64,000 nucleotides of DNA from Roseiarcus sp963836695 (GTDB lineage Bacteria; Pseudomonadota; Alphaproteobacteria; Rhizobiales; Beijerinckiaceae): NCBI GenBank assembly GCA_963836695.1, contig CAWIKX010000026.1, forward strand, positions 109,175 through 173,174, read 5' to 3'. Of the stretch, positions 55,032 to 63,571 are shown piece by piece. The position numbers and the translations under genes are program-made. The notes beneath the pieces are model-generated. The model had not been told where the DNA came from and ran no database searches. It worked only from the letters and a program-made list of their open reading frames with translations. Numbering within the stretch: the first letter of the stretch is position 1; the number at the start of each line of letters is the position of its first letter.

Positions 55032-56507
55032 ATGGCCCTACGCATTGTGAAGGCTGAGCCATTCGATCTCGTCGTATTTGGCGGCACCGGCGATCTCGCC
55101 CATCGAAAGCTCTACCCGGCGCTCTTTCGCCGCGAGCGTAGCAACCAGTTCTCAGAACCCACTCGGATCATCGGCGCTTCCCGGCGTCATCTCAGTCGGG
55201 AGGCCTTCCGCGACTCGGTCGAGGATACGCTCAGGAAGTTTCACGTCATCAATGGCGCAGCAGACGCGGCGACAGAACGATTTCTGTCTAGGCTCGACTA
55301 TGTCTCGGTCGACGCTATCAAGGACGGCGGATGGGCGGACCTGAAGGCGCTGCTTGGCGCCGATGATCGTATCCGCGCTTACTATCTCGCGACCGGTCCC
55401 GGCCTGTTCGGCCCGCTGGCGAAACGTATCGGCGCGGAAGGTCTGGCGACCCTTCGCTCACGCATCATTGTCGAGAAACCGATTGGCAAAGACGGTTCGA
55501 GCGCTGCAGCCATCAACGATGTGATCGGCGCCGCTTTTCTTGAGCGAAACATCTTTCGCATTGACCACTATCTCGGCAAGGAATCGGTGCAGAACCTCAT
55601 GGCGCTGCGTTTCGCCAACATCCTTCTAGAGCCTTTGTGGAACAACGCGCACATTGATCATGTGCAGATCACCGTCGCTGAGACGCTTGGCGTTGAGGGA
55701 AGAGGCGGCTATTACGAAGAAGCCGGCGCGATGCGGGACATGGTCCAGAACCATATGATGCAGCTCCTTTGCCTTGTGGCGATGGAGCCGCCGAATTCGC
55801 TCGAGGCGGATTCCCTCCGGGATGAAAAGCTAAAAGTGCTGAAGGCGTTGCAGCCGATCGACGAAACCAACGCCTCAAATCTCACTGTACGTGGACAATA
55901 TCGCGCGGGCTTCGCCGACGGCGGCCCGGTGCCTGGCTATCTGCAAGACATCGGCAAAGATGAGAGCGACACTGAAACGTTCGTTGCTCTCAAACTTGCA
56001 ATCGCCAATTGGCGGTGGGCCGGGGTTCCTTTCTATCTTCGAACGGGCAAGCGGCTTCCTCAGCGTTTTTCCGAGATTGTCGTTGTATTCCGTCGCCTGC
56101 CGCACGTCATATTCGGGATGCATCCCGACGGCATACCTGCCAACAGCCTTGTGATGCGGGTCCAGCCGGACGAAGGAATCAAGCTGTGGATGATGGTGAA
56201 GGAGCCGGGGCCCGGCGAGATGCGGCTGCAACATGTGCCGCTCGACATGAGCTTCGCTGAGGCGTTTGGCATGGAGTCCGCTGACGCCTATGAGCGGCTG
56301 CTGATGGATGCGCTCCGCGGCAACGCGGCGCTCTTCATGCGCCGCGACGAAGTCGAAGCTGCCTGGAAGTTCATCGATCCGATCCGCGACGCCTGGACGC
56401 AGTCGGGCGAGCCGCCGCGCCCGTACGCCGCCGGAACTTGGGGACCCAACGCGTCCGTCGCTTTGATCGAGCGCGACGGACGAACCTGGAATGAGGAATA
56501 CGAATGA
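55032..56507 (+). CDS. zwf: Glucose-6-phosphate 1-dehydrogenase
   Basis: The 491-residue protein has the NADP loop VVFGGTGDLAHRKLYPALF, the substrate motif RIDHYLGKESVQNLMALRFAN (catalytic His) and a conserved ARPYAAGTWGP-like end (RPYAAGTWGPNAS). It oxidises glucose 6-phosphate to 6-phosphogluconolactone, the entry of the Entner-Doudoroff and pentose-phosphate routes. GAGG precedes the ATG at 55032. It is followed by pgl with a 4-nt overlap and preceded by frcR at a 124-bp distance, so the three are probably co-transcribed or jointly sugar-regulated. Confidence 0.96.
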   Translation: MALRIVKAEPFDLVVFGGTGDLAHRKLYPALFRRERSNQFSEPTRIIGASRRHLSREAFRDSVEDTLRKFHVINGAADAATERFLSRLDYVSVDAIKDGGWADLKALLGADDRIRAYYLATGPGLFGPLAKRIGAEGLATLRSRIIVEKPIGKDGSSAAAINDVIGAAFLERNIFRIDHYLGKESVQNLMALRFANILLEPLWNNAHIDHVQITVAETLGVEGRGGYYEEAGAMRDMVQNHMMQLLCLVAMEPPNSLEADSLRDEKLKVLKALQPIDETNASNLTVRGQYRAGFADGGPVPGYLQDIGKDESDTETFVALKLAIANWRWAGVPFYLRTGKRLPQRFSEIVVVFRRLPHVIFGMHPDGIPANSLVMRVQPDEGIKLWMMVKEPGPGEMRLQHVPLDMSFAEAFGMESADAYERLLMDALRGNAALFMRRDEVEAAWKFIDPIRDAWTQSGEPPRPYAAGTWGPNASVALIERDGRTWNEEYE

Positions 56508-57256
56508 TCAAGACAGATTTTCAGCGTCGTGAGTTCGTCACTGGGGAAGAGCTTGCTCATGGGCTTGCCGACTGGACGGCGGAGCGATTGCGGGGCGCCA
56601 TCGCAGCGCGAGGAGTCGCGTTGCTCATCGTCTCCGGCGGCAAGTCGCCGGCTCGATTCTTCGACTTGCTTTCGAATCTGGACCTCGAATGGTCGAGAGT
56701 TGCAATTACTCTTGCCGATGAGCGCCGTGTGGCCGATGACAGCCCACGCTCAAACGCCCGGCTGGTGCGCGAGCGGCTCCTGCAAAATCGCGCTGAAGCG
56801 GCAAGCTTCACGCCGCTTGCGGATGTCCGCTTGCCAAAGGAACAGGAGCTTGCCTCCGCAAGCGCGCGTATTGCTAATCTGCCGGCGCCTGCAGATGTCG
56901 TGATTTTGGGTATGGGCGATGATGGACACACTGCGTCCTGGTTTCCTGGGGCAGAAGGGCTCGCCGATGTGATGGACCCCGGGGCTCGGCAACTCGTTGC
57001 TCCAATCGTCGCGCCGGATGCGCCCGAACCGCGGCTGACGCTCACCGGGCGCGTGATCTTACGAGCCAAAGCGATTGCACTCGAGATCCAGGGCGCCGGC
57101 AAGCTTGCGACTTTCTCAACCGCGCTCGAGGTAGGCCCTGAACAAGCTATGCCCATTCGCGCCGTGTTGCGGGGCGCCGCCGATCGCCTCACCGTTTTCA
57201 TGGCTTCGCGGGAGGAGGCGGCTCCGGACGCCGCCGCTGAAATGGGCGCTCGTTAA
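56504..57256 (+). CDS. pgl: 6-phosphogluconolactonase
   Basis: The 250-residue DevB-type lactonase has LLIVSGGKSPARFFDLLS (phosphate-binding loop), WSRVAITLADERRVADDSPRSNARLVRERLLQN and VILGMGDDGHTASWFPGAEGL. It hydrolyses 6-phosphogluconolactone to 6-phosphogluconate. The ATG overlaps the zwf stop by 4 nt (ATGA), so the two steps are translationally coupled. edd/eda do not follow here; the operon ends before a convergent O-antigen ligase gene. Confidence 0.95.
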   Translation: MIKTDFQRREFVTGEELAHGLADWTAERLRGAIAARGVALLIVSGGKSPARFFDLLSNLDLEWSRVAITLADERRVADDSPRSNARLVRERLLQNRAEAASFTPLADVRLPKEQELASASARIANLPAPADVVILGMGDDGHTASWFPGAEGLADVMDPGARQLVAPIVAPDAPEPRLTLTGRVILRAKAIALEIQGAGKLATFSTALEVGPEQAMPIRAVLRGAADRLTVFMASREEAAPDAAAEMGAR

Positions 57257-57404
57257 GCCATGATTTGGAAGGCGAGCGCTTGGCGCCTGCATGGGCCGGA
57301 GGCCCAACTGCCGCACCCATGGGCTCAAAGCCGACGGTTTTGGCCGTCTCAGGCGATATCGTACATCACACGGCCGGCGCGGTCCCGAGGCTAGTGAGAG
57401 AAGC
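57257..57404. terminator. Intergenic region with hairpins between convergent genes
   Basis: TGGGCC-GGA-GGCCCA (57292-57306) and GACGG-6-CCGTC (57333-57348) are short stems between pgl and the leftward O-antigen ligase gene. Neither has a clear T-run, so termination is possible but not certain. Confidence 0.35.
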
Positions 57405-59066
57405 TTAGGCGATTAAGCGAGCGCGGACGGCGCCCTCGTTGACGCCTCTCCGCCGAGCATTGCTTTCGAATCGTAATTTATCTTTCGATTTCTGTGGAAC
57501 TCGTTTGCGAGCATACTCGTGGTTCAGAACAATTACGATCGCTAGGAGCGAAAAGATCAGCATATGATTTTCCTTCTGCGATAATACGAGTCTGTTCATG
57601 ATGAATCCAGTAAAACTGCAGGCCAATGCCCCGGCCAATGCGCCAGATTCTGACATGTCGGAGAGATAATTCCTTAGGCCATACCAGACCGGAAGCACGA
57701 GCAATCCCACGAAAAATAAGAGCCCAGGGACCCCCGTCTCGAGGATGAGCGAGAGTGGGTAGCTGTCGATCGTATAGTCTCCGAAAATAGATCCTCCCAT
57801 CCCGAAGCCATGACCGGTGATCGGATTTGATTGAATATAGGGGATGCCGGCGTACCACTGATCATATCGCGATTGTGTGCTGCTCGCTTGGCCGGCGCCT
57901 CCTAGCACCATATCGTGAAGGCTGTGGGAGGCCATGAGCGCTCCAACGACACAACCGGCGCCGATAATGCCGACCACAGCAGAAATTGCTGGGGTCAGAC
58001 TCGCCTTGGTGCTCGCTGCTTTGCGAATCGAATAGAAAGCGGCGAACACGGCAACGGATACCATGACGCCAGCAAATCCACCTCTTGACCCAGAGGCGAA
58101 AATTCCAACAATTCCGCCGACGGCAACCATGCCTCCGAGGACCCTCTCAAAAAGCTTCTCTCTGTGCAGAAGGAAAAATAGACCGATTGGGATGACGATG
58201 ATTTCAAACTCTCCGAAAGAAAGCGCAGTAACAAAGGTTGACGATGCTCTAAAGAGACCATTCCGAAAGTCTCCAGGATTTGGTAGAAGACCCGCGAGCG
58301 TCGGATTATTCTCGATCATCGTCGCCAACATACTTTTTGGAAAAATCTCGATGAAGAATCGATGCCTCAGAAAAAACTCAATGACGCCAGCCCCTGTATT
58401 GAAGATGGCGCAAAGACAGACAATTTTTAAAATCCAGATGACGTCATCCGTATTCCTCACGATATAAATCATAGCAAAGAACGGTACGTACCAGGATAGA
58501 ATCGCCTCTACGAATTGCGAAACGGATTGGCTCGGGCTCATTGAGGTTAAAATCGATAGTGCGGCCATGGCAAGAAAGCCGGTCGCACAAATAACAATCA
58601 ACAAGGAAGAGCGGAGTCGTTCTGCGATTTGCCTTCGGACATCGGAGGAGGCTGCAACCGCAACAACGAAAGGCACTATCAAAGCAAACGTTGCAACGCG
58701 GCGCGCCGAAATCCAAGGCAGACCTGAGAATTGGACCATATAATAGAAAGGAATGATCAGGTCGGCGATCATCATGCCAAAGAACGCCTTGCGAATGAAA
58801 CCCCGCGACACGAGCGGTAGATCTGGCATTACCCAAAGCAGAACCAATCCGGCAATCGCGACAATTCCAAAGGAGCCCATCGGCGGAAGGATAACCGCGG
58901 AGAAGCCGAGAACGACGCCTAAAGTCACAGACGCGACAGCCCATGCGACAAAAGGGAAGAGGTGACGCAGTAGGTTCGGCGCAGCCCGCCCGGCAAGTCT
59001 TGTCTCTGCTATCGCAATGGAAGCGATTTGGGATAGGGCGAACAGCTTCCCGATGCGAATTGTCAT
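57405..59066 (-). CDS. O-antigen ligase/polymerase-like multi-pass membrane protein
   Basis: The 553-residue protein has about 11-12 hydrophobic helices and the Wzy_C/WaaL hallmark region: GGIVGIFASGSRGGFAGVMVSVAVFA, a long periplasmic loop with SRYDQWYAGIPYIQSNPITGHGFGMGGSIFGDYTIDSYPLSLILETGVPGLLFFVG, then the final helices. Such enzymes transfer or polymerise polysaccharide at the periplasmic side. Base composition is visibly lower in G+C than the neighbours, and no glycosyltransferase lies near, which points to transfer of an isolated gene. The start has GGGAG 9-13 nt upstream. Confidence 0.85.
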   Translation of the reverse strand: MTIRIGKLFALSQIASIAIAETRLAGRAAPNLLRHLFPFVAWAVASVTLGVVLGFSAVILPPMGSFGIVAIAGLVLLWVMPDLPLVSRGFIRKAFFGMMIADLIIPFYYMVQFSGLPWISARRVATFALIVPFVVAVAASSDVRRQIAERLRSSLLIVICATGFLAMAALSILTSMSPSQSVSQFVEAILSWYVPFFAMIYIVRNTDDVIWILKIVCLCAIFNTGAGVIEFFLRHRFFIEIFPKSMLATMIENNPTLAGLLPNPGDFRNGLFRASSTFVTALSFGEFEIIVIPIGLFFLLHREKLFERVLGGMVAVGGIVGIFASGSRGGFAGVMVSVAVFAAFYSIRKAASTKASLTPAISAVVGIIGAGCVVGALMASHSLHDMVLGGAGQASSTQSRYDQWYAGIPYIQSNPITGHGFGMGGSIFGDYTIDSYPLSLILETGVPGLLFFVGLLVLPVWYGLRNYLSDMSESGALAGALACSFTGFIMNRLVLSQKENHMLIFSLLAIVIVLNHEYARKRVPQKSKDKLRFESNARRRGVNEGAVRARLIA

Positions 59067-59199
59067 CTCTGTCGAGCTCCCGAACGCTTCGGAAGCTGCG
59101 ATCGTCGGTAATTCTCTTTAAACACAGGTGCGCTCAGAGCGATCAGTGATTGCTGCGGCATGAAATTCTCCCTTCTCCCGACTCTTTCCACCGGGCTGG

Positions 59200-59949
59200 T
59201 CAGTTGCTCAGCTGGGCGTTGAGCCGCGCAAGGAACTCCGAGAGATCGTCCGTCACGAAATCCGCGACGTCGGGCGCATCAGAAGTCGATTGGTCATGAA
59301 GCTCACGATGGTCCAAGCATCCCGCTTTAGTTGTCACAAGCGTGGTCGTCATGCCTTTGGCTTTGGGCACCGCCAAATTCCTCGTCACGTCCTCGAACAT
59401 CGCCGCCGTTCGCGGATCAACTCCGCATCGCTCGAAAAAGGCGTCGTAAGCGCCCTCGGCGGGTTTTGGCGTGAGGCCGGCCGCGACAATGTCAAAGGCC
59501 TCTTCAAAAAGCCCTTCAAGGCCGAGCTGTCTCGTCGTCAAGATCGCGTGGCTTCGTGACCCATTGGTGAAGATCAACTTCCGCCCCGGCAGCCTGCCAA
59601 TTTCATGCGCGAGAACGGGGTCCGGTTTAAGACTTGACCGGTCTATATCGTGAACAAAGTCGAGGAAGCGCTCGGTTAGATCGAGCTGTTCCTCCACCAG
59701 TCCGCTTAGCGTCGTTCCGTGGCGAGAATAATAATGCTTGTGGAGGGCTCGAGCCGACTGACCGTCTATACCGAAAAGTTCGACCAGAAACAACGTGATT
59801 CGTTCGTCGATCATTGGCCAAATGCCGCTGTCCGAAGGATAGAGGGTATTGTCGAGGTCGAAGACCCAGGTTGTGACGTGGCCAAAGCGAGCGCGCAGCG
59901 TCTCGTCGGACGGCAGGCGGAACGCCGCCGGCCCAATCAGGGGCGCCAT
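59200..59949 (-). CDS. HAD-family pyrimidine 5'-nucleotidase
   Basis: The 249-residue protein has HAD motif I WVFDLDNTLYPSDSGIW (nucleophile Asp), motif II LIFTNGSRSHA, motif III Lys in TPKPAEGAYDAFFERC and motif IV MFEDVTRNLAVPKAKGM. It belongs to the SDT1/YjjG-like nucleotidase group that dephosphorylates nucleoside monophosphates. Between it and mutY lie 107 bp with no gene. A start at 59949 is supported by an in-frame family N-terminus; RBS is weak. Confidence 0.88.
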   Translation of the reverse strand: MAPLIGPAAFRLPSDETLRARFGHVTTWVFDLDNTLYPSDSGIWPMIDERITLFLVELFGIDGQSARALHKHYYSRHGTTLSGLVEEQLDLTERFLDFVHDIDRSSLKPDPVLAHEIGRLPGRKLIFTNGSRSHAILTTRQLGLEGLFEEAFDIVAAGLTPKPAEGAYDAFFERCGVDPRTAAMFEDVTRNLAVPKAKGMTTTLVTTKAGCLDHRELHDQSTSDAPDVADFVTDDLSEFLARLNAQLSN

Positions 59950-60056
59950 GATATAACACTGGTTGTACTCGCCAAAATCAGGCTCCGTCGTTCTGGGCTT
60001 TTCATCGAGATTAGCGGCGACAACTTGACCTTTTTATAACAATCGGGTTGCGGATG

Positions 60057-61169
60057 TCATATTTTCGCCAGAGCGTGGTCGACCGCCTTCCGCATCATAC
60101 TCGAGAATCCGACGGCGCGAATGGCCTCGGGCGCGACCCAAAAGCACCCGGCCGGCGCGTCGCCGTCAAATTCCGTAGCATAAACGGTGAGCTTCAGCGC
60201 AAAATGGGTGAAGATCTGTTCAACTTCGCCCGGCAGCCGCCGCCAGAGCGCGACGACCGGTGCGATTTTGGCAGGCGCGCCAGCCGGGCCGCCAGCGGTC
60301 CACGGCGTGCCCGGTAGCTCGATAGTCGAGGCGAGAAGGCCGCGCGCCGGGCGGCGGCGAGCGAGAAAGGCGCCGTCAGGGCGGCGCACGAAGAACACTG
60401 CGCCCTGCCGGCGCGGTCTCGGCTTGGCCTCGGTGCGCCGGGGATAGGCCTCCGGAGTTCCAGCGAGAAACGCAGCGCAGTCCGGGGCAAGCGGACAAGA
60501 GCCGCAAGCGGGAGTGCGCGGCCTGCAAAGCATTGCGCCGATATCCATGAGCGCCTGAGCGAAATCGCCGGCCCTGCGGCGTGGCGCAAGCGCTCGCGCC
60601 ACCTCCGCAAGTTCAGCTCTCGCCTGCGCTATTGGCTCCTCCAGCGCGGTGACCCGCGCCAGAACGCGGGCGATATTGCCGTCCACAGGCGCAGTCGGGC
60701 GGCCGAAAGCGATCGCGGCGACCGCCGCGGCGGTATAAGCGCCGACGCCGGGAAGCTTTCGCAATTCCGCTTCCTCGCTCGGAAACTGCCCGCTGCGCCG
60801 GGCGATCTCCTTGGCGCAGCCGTGCAGATTGCGCGCGCGCGAATAGTACCCGAGACCCGCAAATGCGCTCATTACGGCTTCGGCAGGCGCGGCGGCCAAG
60901 TCTTCGATCCGAGGCCATTTGTCGATGAAGGCCTGGTAATAGGGCGTCGCCGCCTGGGTCGTTGTCTGCTGCAGCAGCACTTCTGAAAGCCAGACTCGGT
61001 AGGGATCAGGCGTTTCGCCAGGCTTCGCTCGCCAGGCGAGCGTTCGGCGGTGGAGGTCCCACCATGCAAGCACGCGCGCGACAACCGCCTTTCGCTTTGC
61101 GTCCGACGCCGGCGCGCTTACATTGGCGCTTATGCGCTCGACCCTAGCCACCGCGTCCCGCTTTCCCAT
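60057..61169 (-). CDS. mutY: A/G-specific adenine DNA glycosylase
   Basis: The 370-residue protein has the HhH motif LPGVGAYTAAAVAAIAFG, the catalytic Glu in WLSEVLLQQTTTQAATPYY and Asp in APVDGNIARVLARV, and the iron-sulfur cluster cysteines CRPRTPACGSCPLAPDC (C-x6-C-x2-C-x5-C). A C-terminal NUDIX-like domain follows (EVEQIFTHFALKLTVYATEF). It removes A opposite 8-oxoG. The start MGKRDAVARV at 61169 is 9 bp from the divergent DUF721 ATG; a longer frame upstream is antisense to dapF and is rejected. Confidence 0.95.
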   Translation of the reverse strand: MGKRDAVARVERISANVSAPASDAKRKAVVARVLAWWDLHRRTLAWRAKPGETPDPYRVWLSEVLLQQTTTQAATPYYQAFIDKWPRIEDLAAAPAEAVMSAFAGLGYYSRARNLHGCAKEIARRSGQFPSEEAELRKLPGVGAYTAAAVAAIAFGRPTAPVDGNIARVLARVTALEEPIAQARAELAEVARALAPRRRAGDFAQALMDIGAMLCRPRTPACGSCPLAPDCAAFLAGTPEAYPRRTEAKPRPRRQGAVFFVRRPDGAFLARRRPARGLLASTIELPGTPWTAGGPAGAPAKIAPVVALWRRLPGEVEQIFTHFALKLTVYATEFDGDAPAGCFWVAPEAIRAVGFSSMMRKAVDHALAKI

Positions 61170-61178
61170 GTCGAGGCG

Positions 61179-61721
61179 ATGATGAAGCCTAGCCGAGGCG
61201 GCGCCAAGCCGTTGGCCGAGTACACGCCCGGGCTGATAGCCGAGGCGCTCGCCGCGCGCGGCTTGGGCGAGGCGAGTTTGATCGCGGACTGGCCCGCCAT
61301 CGTTGGCGAAACGCTTGCGCGACATGTCCGGCCAATCGAGCTGCAGTGGCCGCCTCGGGCCGCCAAACGCGATCCAGACGCGCCAACTGCAGCCGCCACC
61401 TTGGTGCTCAGGGTCGAAAGCGCTTTCGCGCTTGAGGCGCAGCACAGCGCCTCGGTAATCGTGGCTCGGGCGAACGCCCATCTTGGCTGGCGGTGCGTCG
61501 ACAAGATCGCCTTCCGGCAAGGCCCTCTGCCTCAGCTCAAGGAGAAGCGCCGTCCCGCGCCGCTTCCGTCCGACGCAGCGAAGGACGCAGCGCGCGCTGC
61601 GGCGTCGCTGATCGCCGACGACGAGTTGCGCGACGCGGTCGCGCGGCTCGGCGCGCGAGCGATCGACAAGTCGGTCCGCCTGCGGCGCGCGGCGGGCGCC
61701 CAAAGCCCAAAGGGAGGCTAG
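61179..61721 (+). CDS. DUF721 (DciA-like) protein
   Basis: The 180-residue protein has the DUF721 core LIADWPAIVGETLARHVRPIELQWPP and SAFALEAQHSASVIVARANAHLG. DUF721 includes the helicase operator DciA in many bacteria, where it loads DnaB; alphaproteobacterial members lie beside mutY as here. A C-terminal Arg/Ala-rich tail may bind DNA. The start is the ATG at 61179 or 61182; longer frames overlap mutY. It is followed by dapF after 3 bp. Confidence 0.82.
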   Translation: MMKPSRGGAKPLAEYTPGLIAEALAARGLGEASLIADWPAIVGETLARHVRPIELQWPPRAAKRDPDAPTAAATLVLRVESAFALEAQHSASVIVARANAHLGWRCVDKIAFRQGPLPQLKEKRRPAPLPSDAAKDAARAAASLIADDELRDAVARLGARAIDKSVRLRRAAGAQSPKGG

Positions 61722-61724
61722 GGC

Positions 61725-62606
61725 TTGTTTTCTCGCCATCCGCTCACCGGGCGCAAGATCCACCGCATGAACGGGGCTGGCAACGCCATCCTTGTGCTCG
61801 ATATGCGAGGCTCGCCTGACCGCCCCGCGATGGCCGACGCTCGCGCCATCCACCACGCGCCAGGCCTCAACTACGATCAAATGATGGTGCTCAGCAATCC
61901 GAAGACCGGGGGAACCGCGGCCGACGTCCTGATCTATAACAACGACGGCACGCTCGCCGGCGCCTGTGGCAACGGCACGCGTTGCGTGGCGGATCTTTTG
62001 TGTCGCGAACTCGGCGTAGACGCGGTCACGATTGAGACCGAGGCAGGCGTGATCGCGTGCGAGCGGCTCGGACCTTGGTCGTATCGGGTGGATATGGGCG
62101 CGCCGCGACTGGAGTGGGACGCTATTCCGCTTCAGCACGCAGTGCCCGACACGCGGCGGGTAAATCTCTGGCCGGACGGCGAAGGTCCGGCGGAGCTGGG
62201 ACCAGCCTCCGTCGTCAACATGGGCAACCCGCATGCCGTGTTCTTCGTGCCCGACCTGAAGAGCATCGATGCGGGTCGCCTCGGCCCAAAGATCGAGGTC
62301 GACCCGATGTTTCCGGAGAAGGCGAATGTCACCTTCGCTGAGGTGCTTGCTCGCGATGAGGTGAGGGCGCGGGTGTGGGAGCGCGGGGTTGGATTGACGC
62401 TCGCCTGCGGCTCGGCCGCGTGCGCGACCTTGGTCGCAGCGGCGCGGCTGGGGCTCATGGACCGCAAGGGAACGATCCGTTTGCCGGGGGGCGACCTCAT
62501 CATCGAGTGGCGCCGCTCGGACGACCATGTGCTGATGACCGGCCCGGTCGAATACGAGGGCGCGTTCATTCTCGACGAGGCCTTGTTCGAAGCCGCGACG
62601 TCGTGA
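61725..62606 (+). CDS. dapF: Diaminopimelate epimerase
   Basis: The 293-residue protein has both catalytic cysteines: GACGNGTRCVADLL and TLACGSAACATLVAA. HRMNGAGNAILVLD and NMGNPHAVFFV are the usual substrate-binding segments. It converts LL- to meso-diaminopimelate in lysine and peptidoglycan synthesis. GGGAGG at 61712-61717 is 7 nt from a TTG at 61725; an ATG at 61768 would cut conserved residues, so TTG is chosen. Usual alphaproteobacterial neighbours such as mtaB or ftsY do not follow; instead a DUF1624 gene overlaps by 4 nt. Confidence 0.95.
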   Translation: MFSRHPLTGRKIHRMNGAGNAILVLDMRGSPDRPAMADARAIHHAPGLNYDQMMVLSNPKTGGTAADVLIYNNDGTLAGACGNGTRCVADLLCRELGVDAVTIETEAGVIACERLGPWSYRVDMGAPRLEWDAIPLQHAVPDTRRVNLWPDGEGPAELGPASVVNMGNPHAVFFVPDLKSIDAGRLGPKIEVDPMFPEKANVTFAEVLARDEVRARVWERGVGLTLACGSAACATLVAAARLGLMDRKGTIRLPGGDLIIEWRRSDDHVLMTGPVEYEGAFILDEALFEAATS

Positions 62607-63571
62607 TTTCCGAAGCAGGCGCTGACGAAAGCGCGAGCAAGCGCTCGCGCCGCGTCGACGCCATCGATTGCGCGCGCGGTCTCGCTCTGGTTGGCATGGC
62701 CATCTATCATCTGAGCTGGGACCTCGCCGATTTTCGGCTGGCCCCGCCGTGGCTGCCGTTCACGCCGCAGATGCGGCTCTTCTCGCATATCGTGGCGAGC
62801 GCGTTCCTTGTGCTGGTCGGCGCGTCGCTGGCGCTCGCCCATCGCAAGGGCCTCAACCCGCGCGCCTTCTGGCGGCAATTCGCGATTGTCGCAGGCGCGG
62901 CGGCGCTGGTGACGGCGGGGAGCTTCGTTTTCGCGCCGAGCGAGCCCATCACTTTCGGCATTCTGCACTGCATAGCGGTCGCGAGCCTTCTGGCTTGGCC
63001 CTTCGTGATCGCGCCGGCCTGGGCAAGCTTCGCTATGGGCTTCGCAACGATCGCGGCGCCGTCGCTCGGCCGCTCGACCCTGTTCGATCCGTCCTGGCTC
63101 CAGTGGCTGGGCTTAAGCGAGGCGCTGCCGAACACTCTCGACTGGCGCCCGCTTCTCCCGTGGGCGGGAGTGGTCTTCCTCGGCCTCGGAGTCGCGAGAC
63201 TGCCGGGCGTTCTCGAGGGGCTGATGTCGCCCAAGCGATGGCGCGCGGAGTTGGCGCCGTCACGCGCGATCTGCTTCGCCGGCCGGCACAGCCTGGTCGT
63301 CTATCTGGTGCATCAACCGGTCCTGATCGGTCTCCTTTGGGTGTCGACCGCGTGGGGGCCGCTTGCGGCGAAGCCGGACATGAACGGCTTCATCGTCTCG
63401 TGCCAACGCGCCTGCGTCGCCAAAGGGCGCGCCGAGGCCGAATGCGAGACCGGCTGCCGCTGCGTCGCCGACGCCGTCGCGAGCTCCGGCGACGCCGACC
63501 GGCTGGAGACCCTCCCGCCTAAGCGCCGGGACGAGCTCAAACGGCTGGCCGACGCCTGCATGGGGCGGTGA
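62603..63571 (+). CDS. DUF1624 (heparan-alpha-glucosaminide N-acetyltransferase-like) membrane protein
   Basis: The 322-residue protein starts at the GTG overlapping the dapF stop (GTGA). It has about eight membrane helices: RVDAIDCARGLALVGMAIYHLSWDLADF near the N-terminus, a His-containing catalytic segment, then LFSHIVASAFLVLVGASLALAHR and later AICFAGRHSLVVYLVHQPVLIGLLWV. The C-terminus is a cysteine-rich tail, VSCQRACVAKGRAEAECETGCRCVADAV. Family members transfer acyl groups across membranes; the bacterial role is not defined. Confidence 0.83.
   Translation: MISEAGADESASKRSRRVDAIDCARGLALVGMAIYHLSWDLADFRLAPPWLPFTPQMRLFSHIVASAFLVLVGASLALAHRKGLNPRAFWRQFAIVAGAAALVTAGSFVFAPSEPITFGILHCIAVASLLAWPFVIAPAWASFAMGFATIAAPSLGRSTLFDPSWLQWLGLSEALPNTLDWRPLLPWAGVVFLGLGVARLPGVLEGLMSPKRWRAELAPSRAICFAGRHSLVVYLVHQPVLIGLLWVSTAWGPLAAKPDMNGFIVSCQRACVAKGRAEAECETGCRCVADAVASSGDADRLETLPPKRRDELKRLADACMGR

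Noticed and set aside
61170..62528. Long N-terminal extension of mutY
   Set aside because: The extension has no family content and is antisense to dapF and the DUF721 gene.
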